Shown piece after piece: positions 24,598 through 32,821 of a stretch of 64,000 nt of DNA. The stretch comes from Holophagaceae bacterium. GTDB lineage: Bacteria > Acidobacteriota > Holophagae > Holophagales > Holophagaceae. The position numbers and the translations under genes are program-made. Within the stretch, counting starts at the first letter, position 1. Each line of letters starts with the position of its first letter. Where the stretch lies: NCBI GenBank assembly GCA_021286765.1, contig JAJTBS010000002.1, positions 310,001-374,000 of the forward strand, written 5' to 3'. A model generated the notes under the pieces. It was given only the letters and a program-made list of their open reading frames with translations. It was not told the origin of the DNA and did no database searches.

Positions 24598-27500
24598 TCA
24601 GCTGAGTGAAGTGGCGATCACCTTCTCCTTGCTGAAGAACTCGAGGATGTCCCCTTCCTTCAGTTCGTCGAAGCCGTCGAGGGAGATGCCGCAGTCGAGG
24701 CCGTTCTTCACCTCGGTCACGTCCTCCTTGAACCGCTTGAGGTTCTTCAGGCCGCCTTCGAACAGGACCGCTTCGCCCCGCTTGACGCGCACCTTGAAAG
24801 CCTTCTGGACCTTGCCTTCGGTGACGAAGGAGCCGGCGATGACCGCGCGGCCGATCTTGAAGAGCTGGCGCACCTCGGCCTGGCCGTGGACGGTCTCCTT
24901 CTCGGTGGCGTCGAGCATGCCGACCATGGCCTGCTCGATCTCTTCCGTGACCTTGTAGATGATGTCGTGGAAGCGCAGGTCCACGCCCTCCTCGCGGGCC
25001 AGCTCCTCGGTCTTCTTCTCGGCCTTGGTGTGGAAGCCGATGATGGTGGCCTTGGAGGCTTCGGCGAGCAGCACATCGTTCTCGGTGACGGTGCCGGCGG
25101 CGCTGTGGATGATGCGCACCCGAACCTTTTCGGTGCTGAGGCGCTCCAGCTGGCCCACCAGTGACTCGACGGAGCCCTGGGTATCGGCCTTGATGATGAG
25201 GGCGAGTTCCTTGACCTGGCCATCCTTGATGGTGCTGAACAGGGTCTCCAGGGTGGCACGCTGCTTCTGCTGGGCGGCCTGCTTGGCTTTCTCCTGGCGG
25301 AAGGCCACGATGCTGCGGGCCTTGGCCTCGTCCTCCACCACCTGGAAGTTGTCCCCGGCGCTGGGCACTTCCTCGAAGCCGAGGATCTGAACGGCGCTGG
25401 AGGGCCCGACTTCCGTGACCTTGCGGCCCAGGTCATCGAACATGGCGCGGACACGGCCCATGGTGGCGCCAGCCACGAAGATGTCGCCGGCTTTGAGGGT
25501 GCCGCGCTGGACGAGCAGGGTGGCCACGGGACCGCGGCCCCGGTCGAGGCGGCCTTCGATGATGGACCCGGCGGCGGGGCAGTCGTAGACGGCCTTCAGC
25601 TCCTTCAGGTCCGCCACGAGCAGGATGGTCTCGAGGAGCTCATCCAGGCCCTGCTTGGTCTTGGCGCTGACGAGGACGGCGGGCACATCGCCGCCGTAGG
25701 CCTCAGTCTGGACGCTGTGCTGGAGGAGGCCCTGCTGGACCTTGTCCGGGTTGGCGCCGGGCTTGTCGACCTTGTTGACGGCCACCACCAGCGGGACGTC
25801 GGCGGCCTTGGCGTGGTTGATGGATTCCACCGTCTGGGGCATGACGCCGTCGTCGGCGGCCACCACCAGGATGGCGATGTCCGTGACCTTGGCGCCGCGG
25901 GCGCGCATCTTCGTGAACGCCTCGTGGCCGGGGGTGTCGAGGAAGACCACCTGGCGCATCTCGCCGCTGTTCGGGTCCTTCACGTCTACGTGGTAGGCAC
26001 CCACATGCTGCGTGATGCCGCCAGCTTCGCCGGCCGCCACCTTGGTCTTGCGGATGGCGTCCAGCAGGGAGGTCTTGCCGTGGTCGACGTGGCCCATGAT
26101 GGTGACGACGGGCGGGCGGGACTTCTTCTCGCCCTGCACGTCACCGGACTCGTCGGCCATGATCTGGACGTCCTCTTCGAAGGAGACGATGTCGGCCAGG
26201 AAGCCGAATTCCCGGGCGATGTCCTTGGCCATCTCGGTGTCGAGGGGCTGGTTGATGGTGGCGAAGATGCCGCGGTGGAGGAGCTTGGCGACCACATCCT
26301 TGGCGGGGCGGTTGCACTTCTCGGCGAGTTCCTTGACCGTCACGCCTTCGGACAGCATGACGATGCCGATTTCCTCTTCGATGTACTCGCTGGCCACCTG
26401 CTGGGCGCGGGAGCGCGGCTGGCGGAGCTTCAGGTCGAGTTCCTCTTCCTTGCTCCGGACGTAGCCGCCCTTCTTCTTCTTGCCGCCCACATGGGCGCCG
26501 CGACCGGGGCCCTTCTGGCTGTTGGGATCAATGGGGCCGGAGGCCGGGATGGAGGGGCCTCGGCCGGGACCGCCGGGGCGGGAGCCCATGCCGGGTCGTC
26601 CGCCGGGGCCACCGGGGCGACCACCAGGGCCGCCAGGGCGCCCACCGGGACCGCCGGGGCCACGGCCGGGGCCACCCGGGCCACCGGGACGACCACCGGG
26701 GCCGCTGGGGCGACTGCCGGGGGCAGGCCGGGCCTGGGGGAGCTGGATGTAGCGGGCAGGTTCCGTGGAGCGCGGCGCGGGGGCCGGGGTATCCGAGGTC
26801 TTGATGCGGCTGAAGCCCTGGTCCGTCCGCATCTCCGTGATGGCGGGGGGGATGTAGGGGCGCCGGGTGGGGGTGACAGGCTGAACGGGCTCATGGCGCA
26901 CTTCGCCGCGGCCGGTGTTGGTGGCCATCTGCAGAACGGCCTTCTCTTTCTGCGGCATGCCCGAGCGCTGGACATTGCTGGGCGACTGACCCGGGCGCTG
27001 GACGATGGGCCGGGCTCCCGCTTCGGGACGGGGGCCGCCGACCGGCGTCTGGGGCTGGGGGGCCGCGGGGGGCTGGGCCGGGCGCGGGGCCACGGGACCC
27101 GTGGGACGCGCGGGGGGCAGCTGGATGTAGCGGGCGGGCTTGTCCTCGCGAGGGGCGGGGACCGGGGCGGCCGTGGACACCTTGAGCCGGGAGAAGGTCT
27201 CCTGCACGGGCTCGGCGGGGGCCGGCGCGGGAGCCGGAACCTTGGCGGGCGCCTCGACGACAGGAGCTTCGGCCACCACGGGTTCGGCGGCCTTGGGGGC
27301 GGGCTGCACCTCAGGGGCGGGTTCGGCCGGGGGCTCCGGCTTGGGCTCAGCCTTCTTCACCAGCACAGCCGGGGCGGGCTTGGCTGGCTCGGGCTGGGGC
27401 TGGGGCTCGGGCTTGGGCTCGACCTTGGGCTCGAGGCGGACGGCGGGAGCGGCGGGGGCGGGGCCCTTCACCACCTTCACAGCGGCGGAAGGCTTGTGCA

Positions 27501-27690
27501 GGGCGAGGGGCGGGGCTTCCTGCTCACCCTTGTGCTTGCCCTGGAAACCCCGGCGGAGCTGGTCGGCCTGGTCATCGGTGAGGTTGGAGCTGTGGCTCTT
27601 CCCCTGGAGGCCCAGACGCTTTTCGCAGGCCTCGATGACCTCCTGATTGGCGACTCCGAGCTCTTTGGCGAGTTGGTTGATGCGCAGCAT
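24598..27690 (-). CDS. infB: Translation initiation factor IF-2
   Basis: This 1030-residue protein starts with the IF2-N helical motif ([22 protein letters not shown]). A long Pro/Ala-rich then Gly-Pro-Gly-rich linker covers residues 60-400. The GTPase domain has G1 [13 protein letters not shown]3 DTPGHEAF and G4 NKVDKPG. Domains II-IV follow, with the fMet-tRNA-binding C-terminus ([24 protein letters not shown]). It is longer than E. coli IF-2 (890) because of the linker. It is third in the conserved order rimP-nusA-infB. Confidence 0.97.
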   Translation of the reverse strand: MLRINQLAKELGVANQEVIEACEKRLGLQGKSHSSNLTDDQADQLRRGFQGKHKGEQEAPPLALHKPSAAVKVVKGPAPAAPAVRLEPKVEPKPEPQPQPEPAKPAPAVLVKKAEPKPEPPAEPAPEVQPAPKAAEPVVAEAPVVEAPAKVPAPAPAPAEPVQETFSRLKVSTAAPVPAPREDKPARYIQLPPARPTGPVAPRPAQPPAAPQPQTPVGGPRPEAGARPIVQRPGQSPSNVQRSGMPQKEKAVLQMATNTGRGEVRHEPVQPVTPTRRPYIPPAITEMRTDQGFSRIKTSDTPAPAPRSTEPARYIQLPQARPAPGSRPSGPGGRPGGPGGPGRGPGGPGGRPGGPGGRPGGPGGRPGMGSRPGGPGRGPSIPASGPIDPNSQKGPGRGAHVGGKKKKGGYVRSKEEELDLKLRQPRSRAQQVASEYIEEEIGIVMLSEGVTVKELAEKCNRPAKDVVAKLLHRGIFATINQPLDTEMAKDIAREFGFLADIVSFEEDVQIMADESGDVQGEKKSRPPVVTIMGHVDHGKTSLLDAIRKTKVAAGEAGGITQHVGAYHVDVKDPNSGEMRQVVFLDTPGHEAFTKMRARGAKVTDIAILVVAADDGVMPQTVESINHAKAADVPLVVAVNKVDKPGANPDKVQQGLLQHSVQTEAYGGDVPAVLVSAKTKQGLDELLETILLVADLKELKAVYDCPAAGSIIEGRLDRGRGPVATLLVQRGTLKAGDIFVAGATMGRVRAMFDDLGRKVTEVGPSSAVQILGFEEVPSAGDNFQVVEDEAKARSIVAFRQEKAKQAAQQKQRATLETLFSTIKDGQVKELALIIKADTQGSVESLVGQLERLSTEKVRVRIIHSAAGTVTENDVLLAEASKATIIGFHTKAEKKTEELAREEGVDLRFHDIIYKVTEEIEQAMVGMLDATEKETVHGQAEVRQLFKIGRAVIAGSFVTEGKVQKAFKVRVKRGEAVLFEGGLKNLKRFKEDVTEVKNGLDCGISLDGFDELKEGDILEFFSKEKVIATSLS

Positions 27691-27748
27691 GTAAGCGGAT
27701 TACCTCGGCCTGGGGTGGGAAGAAGGAAGGGGGCTGCAGGACGACAGC

Positions 27749-29077
27749 CTACTCCCCGAAGTGAGCCTGCACGGCATCGATGAGACGGAAGGCCAGATCC
27801 TGGTCCATGCCCTCCACCTGCATCAGCTGTTCGGCTGTAACAGTGTAAAGGGATTTGGCGTCAGGGAAGCCGGCCGAGGCCAGCCGGTCGGCCAGGTCGG
27901 CATCCAGGCCTTCGACCTGGATGGTCTCAAGCAGGGTGGAAGCTGGCGCCGCCGCCTCGTCCGCGGGGACATCCACGGCCTCCGGGACGGGCAGGGCCAG
28001 GCCCATGGCGACTTCCGCCTCGCGGCGCTTGTCGGCCTCGCTGCGGACGTCGATGTTCCAGCCGGTGAGCTTGGCGGCGAGGCGCACGTTCTGGCCGCGC
28101 TTGCCGATGGCCACGCTCAGCTGCTCGTCATCGACCACCACTTCCACCCGGCGGCTCTCGGGATCCCCGAGGTTCACGCGGATGGCCTTGGCGGGGTTCA
28201 GCGCGTTGGCGATGAACTGGGCGGCGTCGTCGGAGTAGCGGACGATGTCGATCTTCTCGTTCTTCAACTCGCGGATGATGGCCTGCACGCGGCTGCCCTT
28301 GAGGCCCACGCAGGCGCCCACGGGATCGACATCGGGGTCGAGGCTGTGGACGGCCACCTTGGCCCGGTCGCCCGCTTCGCGGACGCAGTTACGGATGACC
28401 ACGGTGCCGTCATGGATTTCGGGCACTTCGTTCTCGAAGAGCTTGATGAGCAGCCGCGGATCGGTGCGGCTGACCTGCACCTGGGGGTCCTTGGCGCTGC
28501 GGTCGACGCTGACGATGACGACCTTGATGCGCTGGCCCTTGTCGAAGCGGTCGCCGCGAAGGGCTTCGCTGCGGCGCAGCATGGCCTCCACGCGGTCGAT
28601 CTCGAGGATGATGGCGCTCTTCTCGAAGCGCTTCACCTCGGCCACCACCACCTCGCCGATGCGGTCGGCGAACTCGGTGAAGATGCGCTCGCGCTCTGCC
28701 TCGCGGACTTTCTGCACCAGCACCTGCTTGGCGGCCTGGGCGGCGATGCGGCCCAGCTGGCTCGTGTCCTGGGGCAGCCAAAGGGTGTCCCCCTCGGCGG
28801 CGTCGGGGTTCAGGGTCTGGGCCTCGACCAGGCTGATCTCCAGATCCTCTTCCTCGACCTCGGCCACGACCTGCTTCAGGGCGTAGACGTGGAACTCGCC
28901 GGTCTCCCGGTCCATCTGGGCCTGGAAGTTGCCGTAGAAATCCTGGGCATTGAAGTACTTGTCCGCAGCCTTGGCGAGGGCTTCCTCGACCGCGGCAAAG
29001 ACATCCTCTTCAGGGATGCCCTTCTCAGCGGCGATCATCTTCACGCTGTCGAAAAAGGTCGTTGCGACGTTTGCCAT
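27749..29077 (-). CDS. nusA: Transcription termination/antitermination factor NusA
   Basis: This 442-residue NusA starts at ATG 29077 after GAGGAGG. The N-terminal RNA-polymerase-binding domain comes first, then S1 (about residues 130-200), then KH1 and KH2 (GACVGLKGSRVQAIIREL; VAIGKRGQNVRLAAKLTGW). The C-terminus has one helix-hairpin-helix-like region (LADRLASAGFPDAKSLYTV and LMQVEGMDQDLAFRLIDA). It is one base from the rimP stop, so the two are translationally coupled. NusA modulates pausing and termination and could act on the terminator in its own leader. Confidence 0.97.
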   Translation of the reverse strand: MANVATTFFDSVKMIAAEKGIPEEDVFAAVEEALAKAADKYFNAQDFYGNFQAQMDRETGEFHVYALKQVVAEVEEEDLEISLVEAQTLNPDAAEGDTLWLPQDTSQLGRIAAQAAKQVLVQKVREAERERIFTEFADRIGEVVVAEVKRFEKSAIILEIDRVEAMLRRSEALRGDRFDKGQRIKVVIVSVDRSAKDPQVQVSRTDPRLLIKLFENEVPEIHDGTVVIRNCVREAGDRAKVAVHSLDPDVDPVGACVGLKGSRVQAIIRELKNEKIDIVRYSDDAAQFIANALNPAKAIRVNLGDPESRRVEVVVDDEQLSVAIGKRGQNVRLAAKLTGWNIDVRSEADKRREAEVAMGLALPVPEAVDVPADEAAAPASTLLETIQVEGLDADLADRLASAGFPDAKSLYTVTAEQLMQVEGMDQDLAFRLIDAVQAHFGE

Positions 29078-29078
29078 C

Positions 29079-29648
29079 TCAGGCCTCCTCTTCCTCGATG
29101 GCGCTTGTCTCTACGCCATCGGCATCAGGTAGTTCCGTGAACCGGCCGGTGAGGTGCTTGGGCCGGGGGGTCTTTTCTTCGTCAAAGGGGGCCAGGCGGG
29201 CCTTCTGGATCGCCTCGATGGGCACGACCTTGAGCACGCCGTCTTCTTCCAGGGTGACGCCACCGTCGGCCACGGGGCCGATCCAGCCCTTGAAGCGCTT
29301 CTGGCCGTTGATGGGGGCGGCGGTCTGCACGCGGCAGAGGCGTCCGGCGAAGCGGCGGAAGTGGTCCGCCTTCACCAGGGGGCGCTCCATGCCGGGGCTG
29401 CTCACTTCCACGCCCAGATGCTCGCGGAGGTCGGGGAATTCCACATCCATCCAGAGCAGGAGGCCTTCGTGGGCCGCGGTGCAGTCGTCCAGCGTGACCT
29501 TGCGGTGGCTGGTCTCGGCATCCAGGTGGTCGATGTAGAGGCGCAGCATGTCGTCCTTGCCTTCGCGGACGGACTCCAGGTGCACCAGCTCATAGCCCAG
29601 CAGGGCCAGCTGGCGTTCAAGGGGAGCCTGCACTTTCTTCAAATCCAC
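29079..29648 (-). CDS. rimP: Ribosome maturation factor RimP
   Basis: I take GTG 29648 (MDLKKVQAPLERQL) as start: GGAG lies five bases upstream. The longer open frame runs through the leader terminator. The product has 189 residues. The N-terminal domain has GYELVHLESVREGKDDMLRLYID and VTLDDCTAAHEGLLLWMD, followed by the conserved YxLEVSSPG-type motif (LGVEVSSPGMERPL). A C-terminal SH3-like domain and an acidic tail follow. RimP helps assemble the 30S subunit. It is first gene of the rimP-nusA-infB operon. Confidence 0.93.
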   Translation of the reverse strand: MDLKKVQAPLERQLALLGYELVHLESVREGKDDMLRLYIDHLDAETSHRKVTLDDCTAAHEGLLLWMDVEFPDLREHLGVEVSSPGMERPLVKADHFRRFAGRLCRVQTAAPINGQKRFKGWIGPVADGGVTLEEDGVLKVVPIEAIQKARLAPFDEEKTPRPKHLTGRFTELPDADGVETSAIEEEEA

Positions 29649-29671
29649 TGACACTCCGACAACAGAACAAC

Positions 29672-29694
29672 AAAAAAGGTGGGTCGAACCCACC
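29672..29694 (-). terminator. Terminator in the rimP leader (attenuator candidate)
   Basis: On the minus strand GGTGGGT-TCG-ACCCACC is followed at once by six Ts, then 14 bases, then the rimP Shine-Dalgarno. It sits between the promoter at 29741-29769 and rimP. Similar terminators in front of rimP are known as the rimP-leader in other bacteria. It probably lets read-through, perhaps NusA-dependent, set operon expression. Confidence 0.75.
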
Positions 29695-29740
29695 CAGTCT
29701 TGGCGCCCGAGACGGGAAGCCATGGCCGAATTGAGCTTGG

Positions 29741-29769
29741 AGTCTAGCGCGATATCCCAGGATTCTCAA
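29741..29769 (-). promoter_or_regulatory. Predicted sigma-70 promoter for rimP-nusA-infB
   Basis: On the minus strand, -35 TTGAGA (29769-29764) and -10 TAGACT (29746-29741) are separated by exactly 17 bases. A perfect 7-bp dyad, GATTCTC-N7-GAGAATC (29761-29781), overlaps the -35 box and could be an operator. Transcription would start around 29734, giving an 86-base leader that contains the terminator. Confidence 0.6.
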
Positions 29770-29812
29770 GGAAAGAGAATCTTGATGAGGGCCAGGGTCC
29801 CCTTGGGATTCA

Positions 29813-29833
29813 ATGGAACCAGGGGGGTTCCAT
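29813..29833 (+). promoter_or_regulatory. Hairpin enclosing the folD Shine-Dalgarno and start codon
   Basis: ATGGAACC (29813-29820) pairs with GGTTCCAT (29826-29833) around an AGGGG loop. The stem covers the first two bases of the folD ATG (29832), and the loop carries the Shine-Dalgarno. The stem is a perfect eight base pairs. Confidence 0.6.
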
Positions 29834-30746
29834 GGCCACGATCCTGGACGGCAAGGCTCACGCGGATCGCATGCTGGAGGTGGTCCGGCAGGGGGTCGAG
29901 GGGCGCCTGGCCCAGGGGCTGCGGGCCCCGGCCCTGGCGGTGGTGCTGGTGGGCGATGACCCGGCCAGCCAGGTCTATGTCCGCAACAAGTCGGCCGCCT
30001 GCGCCAAGGTGGGCATCACCTCCCTCGAGCACAAGCTGGCGGCCGACACCCCCCAGGCCGACCTGGACGCCCTCATCGACCAGCTCAACGCCGATTCCGG
30101 CGTGGATGGCATCCTGGTGCAACTGCCCCTGCCGCAGGGACTGGACTCCAAGCGCGCCCTGCACCGGATCAGCCCGGCCAAGGATGTGGACGGCTTCCAT
30201 CCCGTGAACCAGGGGCTGCTGCTGGAGGGCCTGCCGGGCCTGCGTCCATGCACCCCCACTGCCTGCATGTCCCTCCTGGCCCACCATGGCGTGGCGCTCA
30301 AGGGCATCCGGGCCGTGGTGCTGGGCCGCAGCGAGATCGTGGGCAAGCCCATGGCTCTCATGCTGCTGGAGCAGCATGCCACGGTGACCATCGCCCACAG
30401 CCGCACGAAGGATCTGGCGGCGGTCTGCCGGGAGGCGGACCTGCTGGTGGCCGCCGTGGGGCGCCCCGGCTTGGTGGAGGGTTCCTGGATCAAACCCGGC
30501 GCCGTGGTGGTGGACGTGGGCATCAACCGGGTGGAAGACGAGGCCCAGGGCGCCCTGATCTTCGCAGCCGAACCCAAGAAGCTGGAGACCCTCCGCGCCA
30601 AGGGCGGCGTCCTCTGCGGTGATGTCCGTTTCGGAGAGGCCATGGAAGTGGCTTCGGCCGTGACACCGGTCCCCGGAGGCGTGGGGCCCCTCACCATCGC
30701 CGGCCTGCTCAGCAACACCCTGGTGGCCGCCAACCAGAAGGTCTGA
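29832..30746 (+). CDS. folD: Methylenetetrahydrofolate dehydrogenase / cyclohydrolase FolD
   Basis: This 304-residue enzyme contains the catalytic motif SQVYVRNKSAACAKVGI (Tyr and Lys), VDGILVQLPLPQGLD, PAKDVDGFHP, the NADP-binding GRSEIVGKPMALMLL near residue 165, and the C-terminal TPVPGGVGPLTIAGLL. It interconverts 5,10-methylene-THF and 10-formyl-THF and so feeds one-carbon units to purines, fMet-tRNA and, through MetF, methionine. Its start codon lies inside a hairpin. Confidence 0.97.
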   Translation: MATILDGKAHADRMLEVVRQGVEGRLAQGLRAPALAVVLVGDDPASQVYVRNKSAACAKVGITSLEHKLAADTPQADLDALIDQLNADSGVDGILVQLPLPQGLDSKRALHRISPAKDVDGFHPVNQGLLLEGLPGLRPCTPTACMSLLAHHGVALKGIRAVVLGRSEIVGKPMALMLLEQHATVTIAHSRTKDLAAVCREADLLVAAVGRPGLVEGSWIKPGAVVVDVGINRVEDEAQGALIFAAEPKKLETLRAKGGVLCGDVRFGEAMEVASAVTPVPGGVGPLTIAGLLSNTLVAANQKV

Positions 30747-30802
30747 CCGGGCATCGCCCTTCCGCTCGGAGGTGCGGAATCCCTGCGCTTCGGTAACACT
30801 TT

Positions 30803-30819
30803 TCGGAGGACCCCTCCGA
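30803..30819 (+). promoter_or_regulatory. Hairpin sequestering the Shine-Dalgarno of the response-regulator gene
   Basis: TCGGAGG (30803-30809) pairs with CCTCCGA (30813-30819) around a three-base loop. The left arm is the Shine-Dalgarno, and the right arm reaches the A of the ATG at 30819. The stem is seven perfect base pairs. Confidence 0.55.
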
Positions 30820-31202
30820 TGCCGACTCTCCTGCTGGTGGAAGACAATGAGATGAACCGGGACGCCATCTCGCGTCTGCTGGAGCGCCGTGGCTTCACGG
30901 TGATCACCGGCGAGGATGGCGAACGGGGGCTGGAACTCTGCCGGGAACGCCAGCCGAACCTGGTGCTCATGGATGTCGGGTTGCCGGGCATCGATGGCTA
31001 TGAGGCCACCCGGCAGATCAAGGCCGATCCCCGGACCGCGCACATCCCCGTGGTGGCCCTCACCGCGAGGGCCCTCACCTCGGACCAGCAGGAGGCCATG
31101 GCCGCGGGCTGCGATGACTTCGACACCAAGCCGGTGGATCTGGTCCGGCTGGTGGGTAAGATCAACGCCCTGCTGGGGTCAACAGCCGGTCTGGGCCTCT
31201 AG
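30819..31202 (+). CDS. Single-domain response regulator (CheY/DivK-like)
   Basis: This 127-residue protein is a receiver domain only. The acidic pair is Glu8/Asp9 (LLLVEDNEMNRD), the phospho-acceptor is Asp52 (LVLMDVGLPG), the switch Thr is in VVALTARA, and the Lys is in DTKPVD. The EDNEMN motif is typical of receivers that work with hybrid histidine kinases or as DivK-like relay proteins. No kinase gene is adjacent. It overlaps the convergent SDR gene by four bases at the stops. Translation may be damped by the hairpin over its Shine-Dalgarno. Confidence 0.9.
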   Translation: MPTLLLVEDNEMNRDAISRLLERRGFTVITGEDGERGLELCRERQPNLVLMDVGLPGIDGYEATRQIKADPRTAHIPVVALTARALTSDQQEAMAAGCDDFDTKPVDLVRLVGKINALLGSTAGLGL

Positions 31203-31957
31203 GGGCAGAGCCCCCCATCGACGTTGATGATCTGACCGCTCATGTAGCTGGCCCACTCGGAGCAGAGGAAGGCCACCACGCCGGCCACCTCCTCGGGTTC
31301 GCCTTCCCGCTTTAGGATGGCCGGGGCCAGCATCTCGCGGCGCATCTCTTCGGATACGTCCTGGGTGAGTTCGGTGTGGATGAGGCCGGGGTTCACCGCG
31401 TTGACCAGGACACCGAAGGGAGCCATCTCCCGGGCCAGGCTCTTGGTGAGGGCGATGACCGCACCCTTGCTGGCGCCGTAGTTGGTCTGGCCCGCTTTGC
31501 CGATGATGCCCGTGGGGCTGACGATGTTGACGATGCGGCCCCACTTGCGGGCCATCATGCCGCGCACGAAGGCCTTGGTGGCGTAGACGGTGCCGCGGAG
31601 GTTCACGTTCATGACCTCCTCCCACTTCTCATCTCCCATGAGGATGAAGGGACCGTCCTGCCTTGTGCCCACGTTGTTCACGAGAATGTCTACGGGTCCC
31701 AGCTCTGCCTTCACGCGGTCGGCCGCGGCCTCCAGTTCCGCCTTCACCCGCACGTCCGCCAGGACCACCATGGCGCGGCGGCCCAGGCCGCGAATCTCCG
31801 CCGCCACGGCCTCGGCCAGCTCCAGGTTCTTCTGGGCGTGGACCACCACATCCGCCCCCCAGTGGGCCAGTTCCACGGCGATGGCCCGGCCGATGCCGCG
31901 GGAAGATCCACTGACGAAGGCGATGCGGCCGAGGAGAGGGGGGTGCTGGAAGGGCAT
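31199..31957 (-). CDS. Short-chain dehydrogenase/reductase (FabG-like)
   Basis: This 252-residue classical SDR has the cofactor motif SGSSRGIGRAIA, the NNVG strand motif (LVNNVGTRQDG), the catalytic Ser in NIVSPTG, Tyr and Lys in YGASK, and a C-terminal YMSGQIINVDGG. It is close to 3-oxoacyl-ACP reductase (FabG) in sequence style, but no other fatty-acid gene is nearby, so the substrate is uncertain. It is divergent from the pterin dehydratase gene, with 65 bases between. Confidence 0.88.
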   Translation of the reverse strand: MPFQHPPLLGRIAFVSGSSRGIGRAIAVELAHWGADVVVHAQKNLELAEAVAAEIRGLGRRAMVVLADVRVKAELEAAADRVKAELGPVDILVNNVGTRQDGPFILMGDEKWEEVMNVNLRGTVYATKAFVRGMMARKWGRIVNIVSPTGIIGKAGQTNYGASKGAVIALTKSLAREMAPFGVLVNAVNPGLIHTELTQDVSEEMRREMLAPAILKREGEPEEVAGVVAFLCSEWASYMSGQIINVDGGLCP

Positions 31958-32022
31958 GGCGGGCTCGAAGTGGGCGTAACAAATCCGGAGGCAACGGATT
32001 AGGATGCACCAGGGGGGAAAGC

Positions 32023-32331
32023 ATGTCCAAGGATCTGGTCAGCCCTGAAGCCATGGAGGACTTCCTGGCGCGCCATCCCGAGTGGGTGGCCCAGGGCGAC
32101 TCCCACGGCCTGACCCTGCGCCGGCGCTTCGTGTTCTCGTCCTATCCCCGCGGGCTTGGTTTCGTGGTGGCCGCCGCGGAACACGCCGAGGCCGTGAACC
32201 ACCACCCGGACCTGACCCTGGGCTACCGGTGGGTTGTCGCCGTCCTCATGACCCACGTCAGCCTCGGCATTACCCAGCGGGACCTGGATCTGGCCGAGGC
32301 ACTGGACCAGCTGTACCTGGAGCACCTCTAG
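32023..32331 (+). CDS. phhB: 4a-hydroxytetrahydrobiopterin dehydratase (pterin-4a-carbinolamine dehydratase)
   Basis: This 102-residue protein has the family's usual length. The active-site motif AEAVNHHPDLTLGYRWVVAVL carries the paired His, and VSLGITQRDLDLAEALDQL is the C-terminal helix. It dehydrates 4a-hydroxypterin, the product of phenylalanine hydroxylase. No phhA is in the window, but hppD (tyrosine catabolism) lies 8 kb away. The start at ATG 32023 follows GGGGGGAAAGC. The stop overlaps the convergent small gene by four bases. Confidence 0.88.
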   Translation: MSKDLVSPEAMEDFLARHPEWVAQGDSHGLTLRRRFVFSSYPRGLGFVVAAAEHAEAVNHHPDLTLGYRWVVAVLMTHVSLGITQRDLDLAEALDQLYLEHL

Positions 32332-32795
32332 TTCGCCGGGCCCGACCTCACCGGCGAGCCGCTTGGGGGCAGGCGATTGAAACGCTCCTGCATAGACTTC
32401 ACCTTGGTCAGGTCCAGCTTCTGCGGCTGGCTGGGATCAGACTGCATGATGTCGCTCAGCTCCAGGGCCTGGAGCTTGGGGGGAGGTTGCGCGAGGGCCC
32501 GGGAGAGGCGCTCCCGCAGGCCCCCCAGGTAGAGGCCGAAGGCTTCGCGGCGCGGTGAGCCGGGGGGGAGCAGATCCCAGACCTCCACGGTGGCCTCGGA
32601 GCCCCGGCGGCGCCGGGGTGGTGGCGCGGCGGCGCCGAGGAGCAGCCCATCCCAGCATCCCGGGGGGGCCAGCTGGATTCCGGCCACCGGATCCGATCCG
32701 AGGGCCGACCAGGCGCTGGGCAGCCGCTCAAGGCCCGGTCCTGGCGTCTGAGCGGCCAGGGTCGAGGCAAGGAGGAGGGTGCACAGGGTTCGCAT
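32328..32795 (-). CDS. Hypothetical secreted protein
   Basis: This 155-residue protein has a signal peptide (MRTLCTLLLASTLAAQ) and no domain that I recognise. The mature part has a Pro/Arg-rich patch (AAPPPRRRRGSE) and an amphipathic region (RREAFGLYLGGLRERLSRALAQ). Its C-terminus is polar and reads LDLTKVKSMQERFNRLPP. There is no clear Shine-Dalgarno. It lies 26 bases downstream of the RluA-type synthase stop... in gene order it precedes that stop on the same strand only by position, and co-transcription from the synthase gene is likely. Function is unknown. Confidence 0.6.
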   Translation of the reverse strand: MRTLCTLLLASTLAAQTPGPGLERLPSAWSALGSDPVAGIQLAPPGCWDGLLLGAAAPPPRRRRGSEATVEVWDLLPPGSPRREAFGLYLGGLRERLSRALAQPPPKLQALELSDIMQSDPSQPQKLDLTKVKSMQERFNRLPPSGSPVRSGPAN

Positions 32796-32821
32796 CGGAA
32801 CAGGAATGCGCTGGCGGGAGC

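Noticed and set aside
26560-26740. Gly-Pro-Gly-rich tract in infB as a possible collagen-like gene
   Set aside because: It is in frame within the IF-2 linker, where low-complexity sequence is common.
25717-27783. Plus-strand open frame of 688 codons
   Set aside because: Antisense shadow of infB, rich in His, Gly and Leu, with no recognisable domain.
29678-29694. tRNA T-arm-like GGTGG-GTTCGAC-CCACC on the minus strand
   Set aside because: No matching acceptor, D-arm or anticodon arm can be placed upstream, and the stem is followed by six Ts before rimP; it is a terminator.
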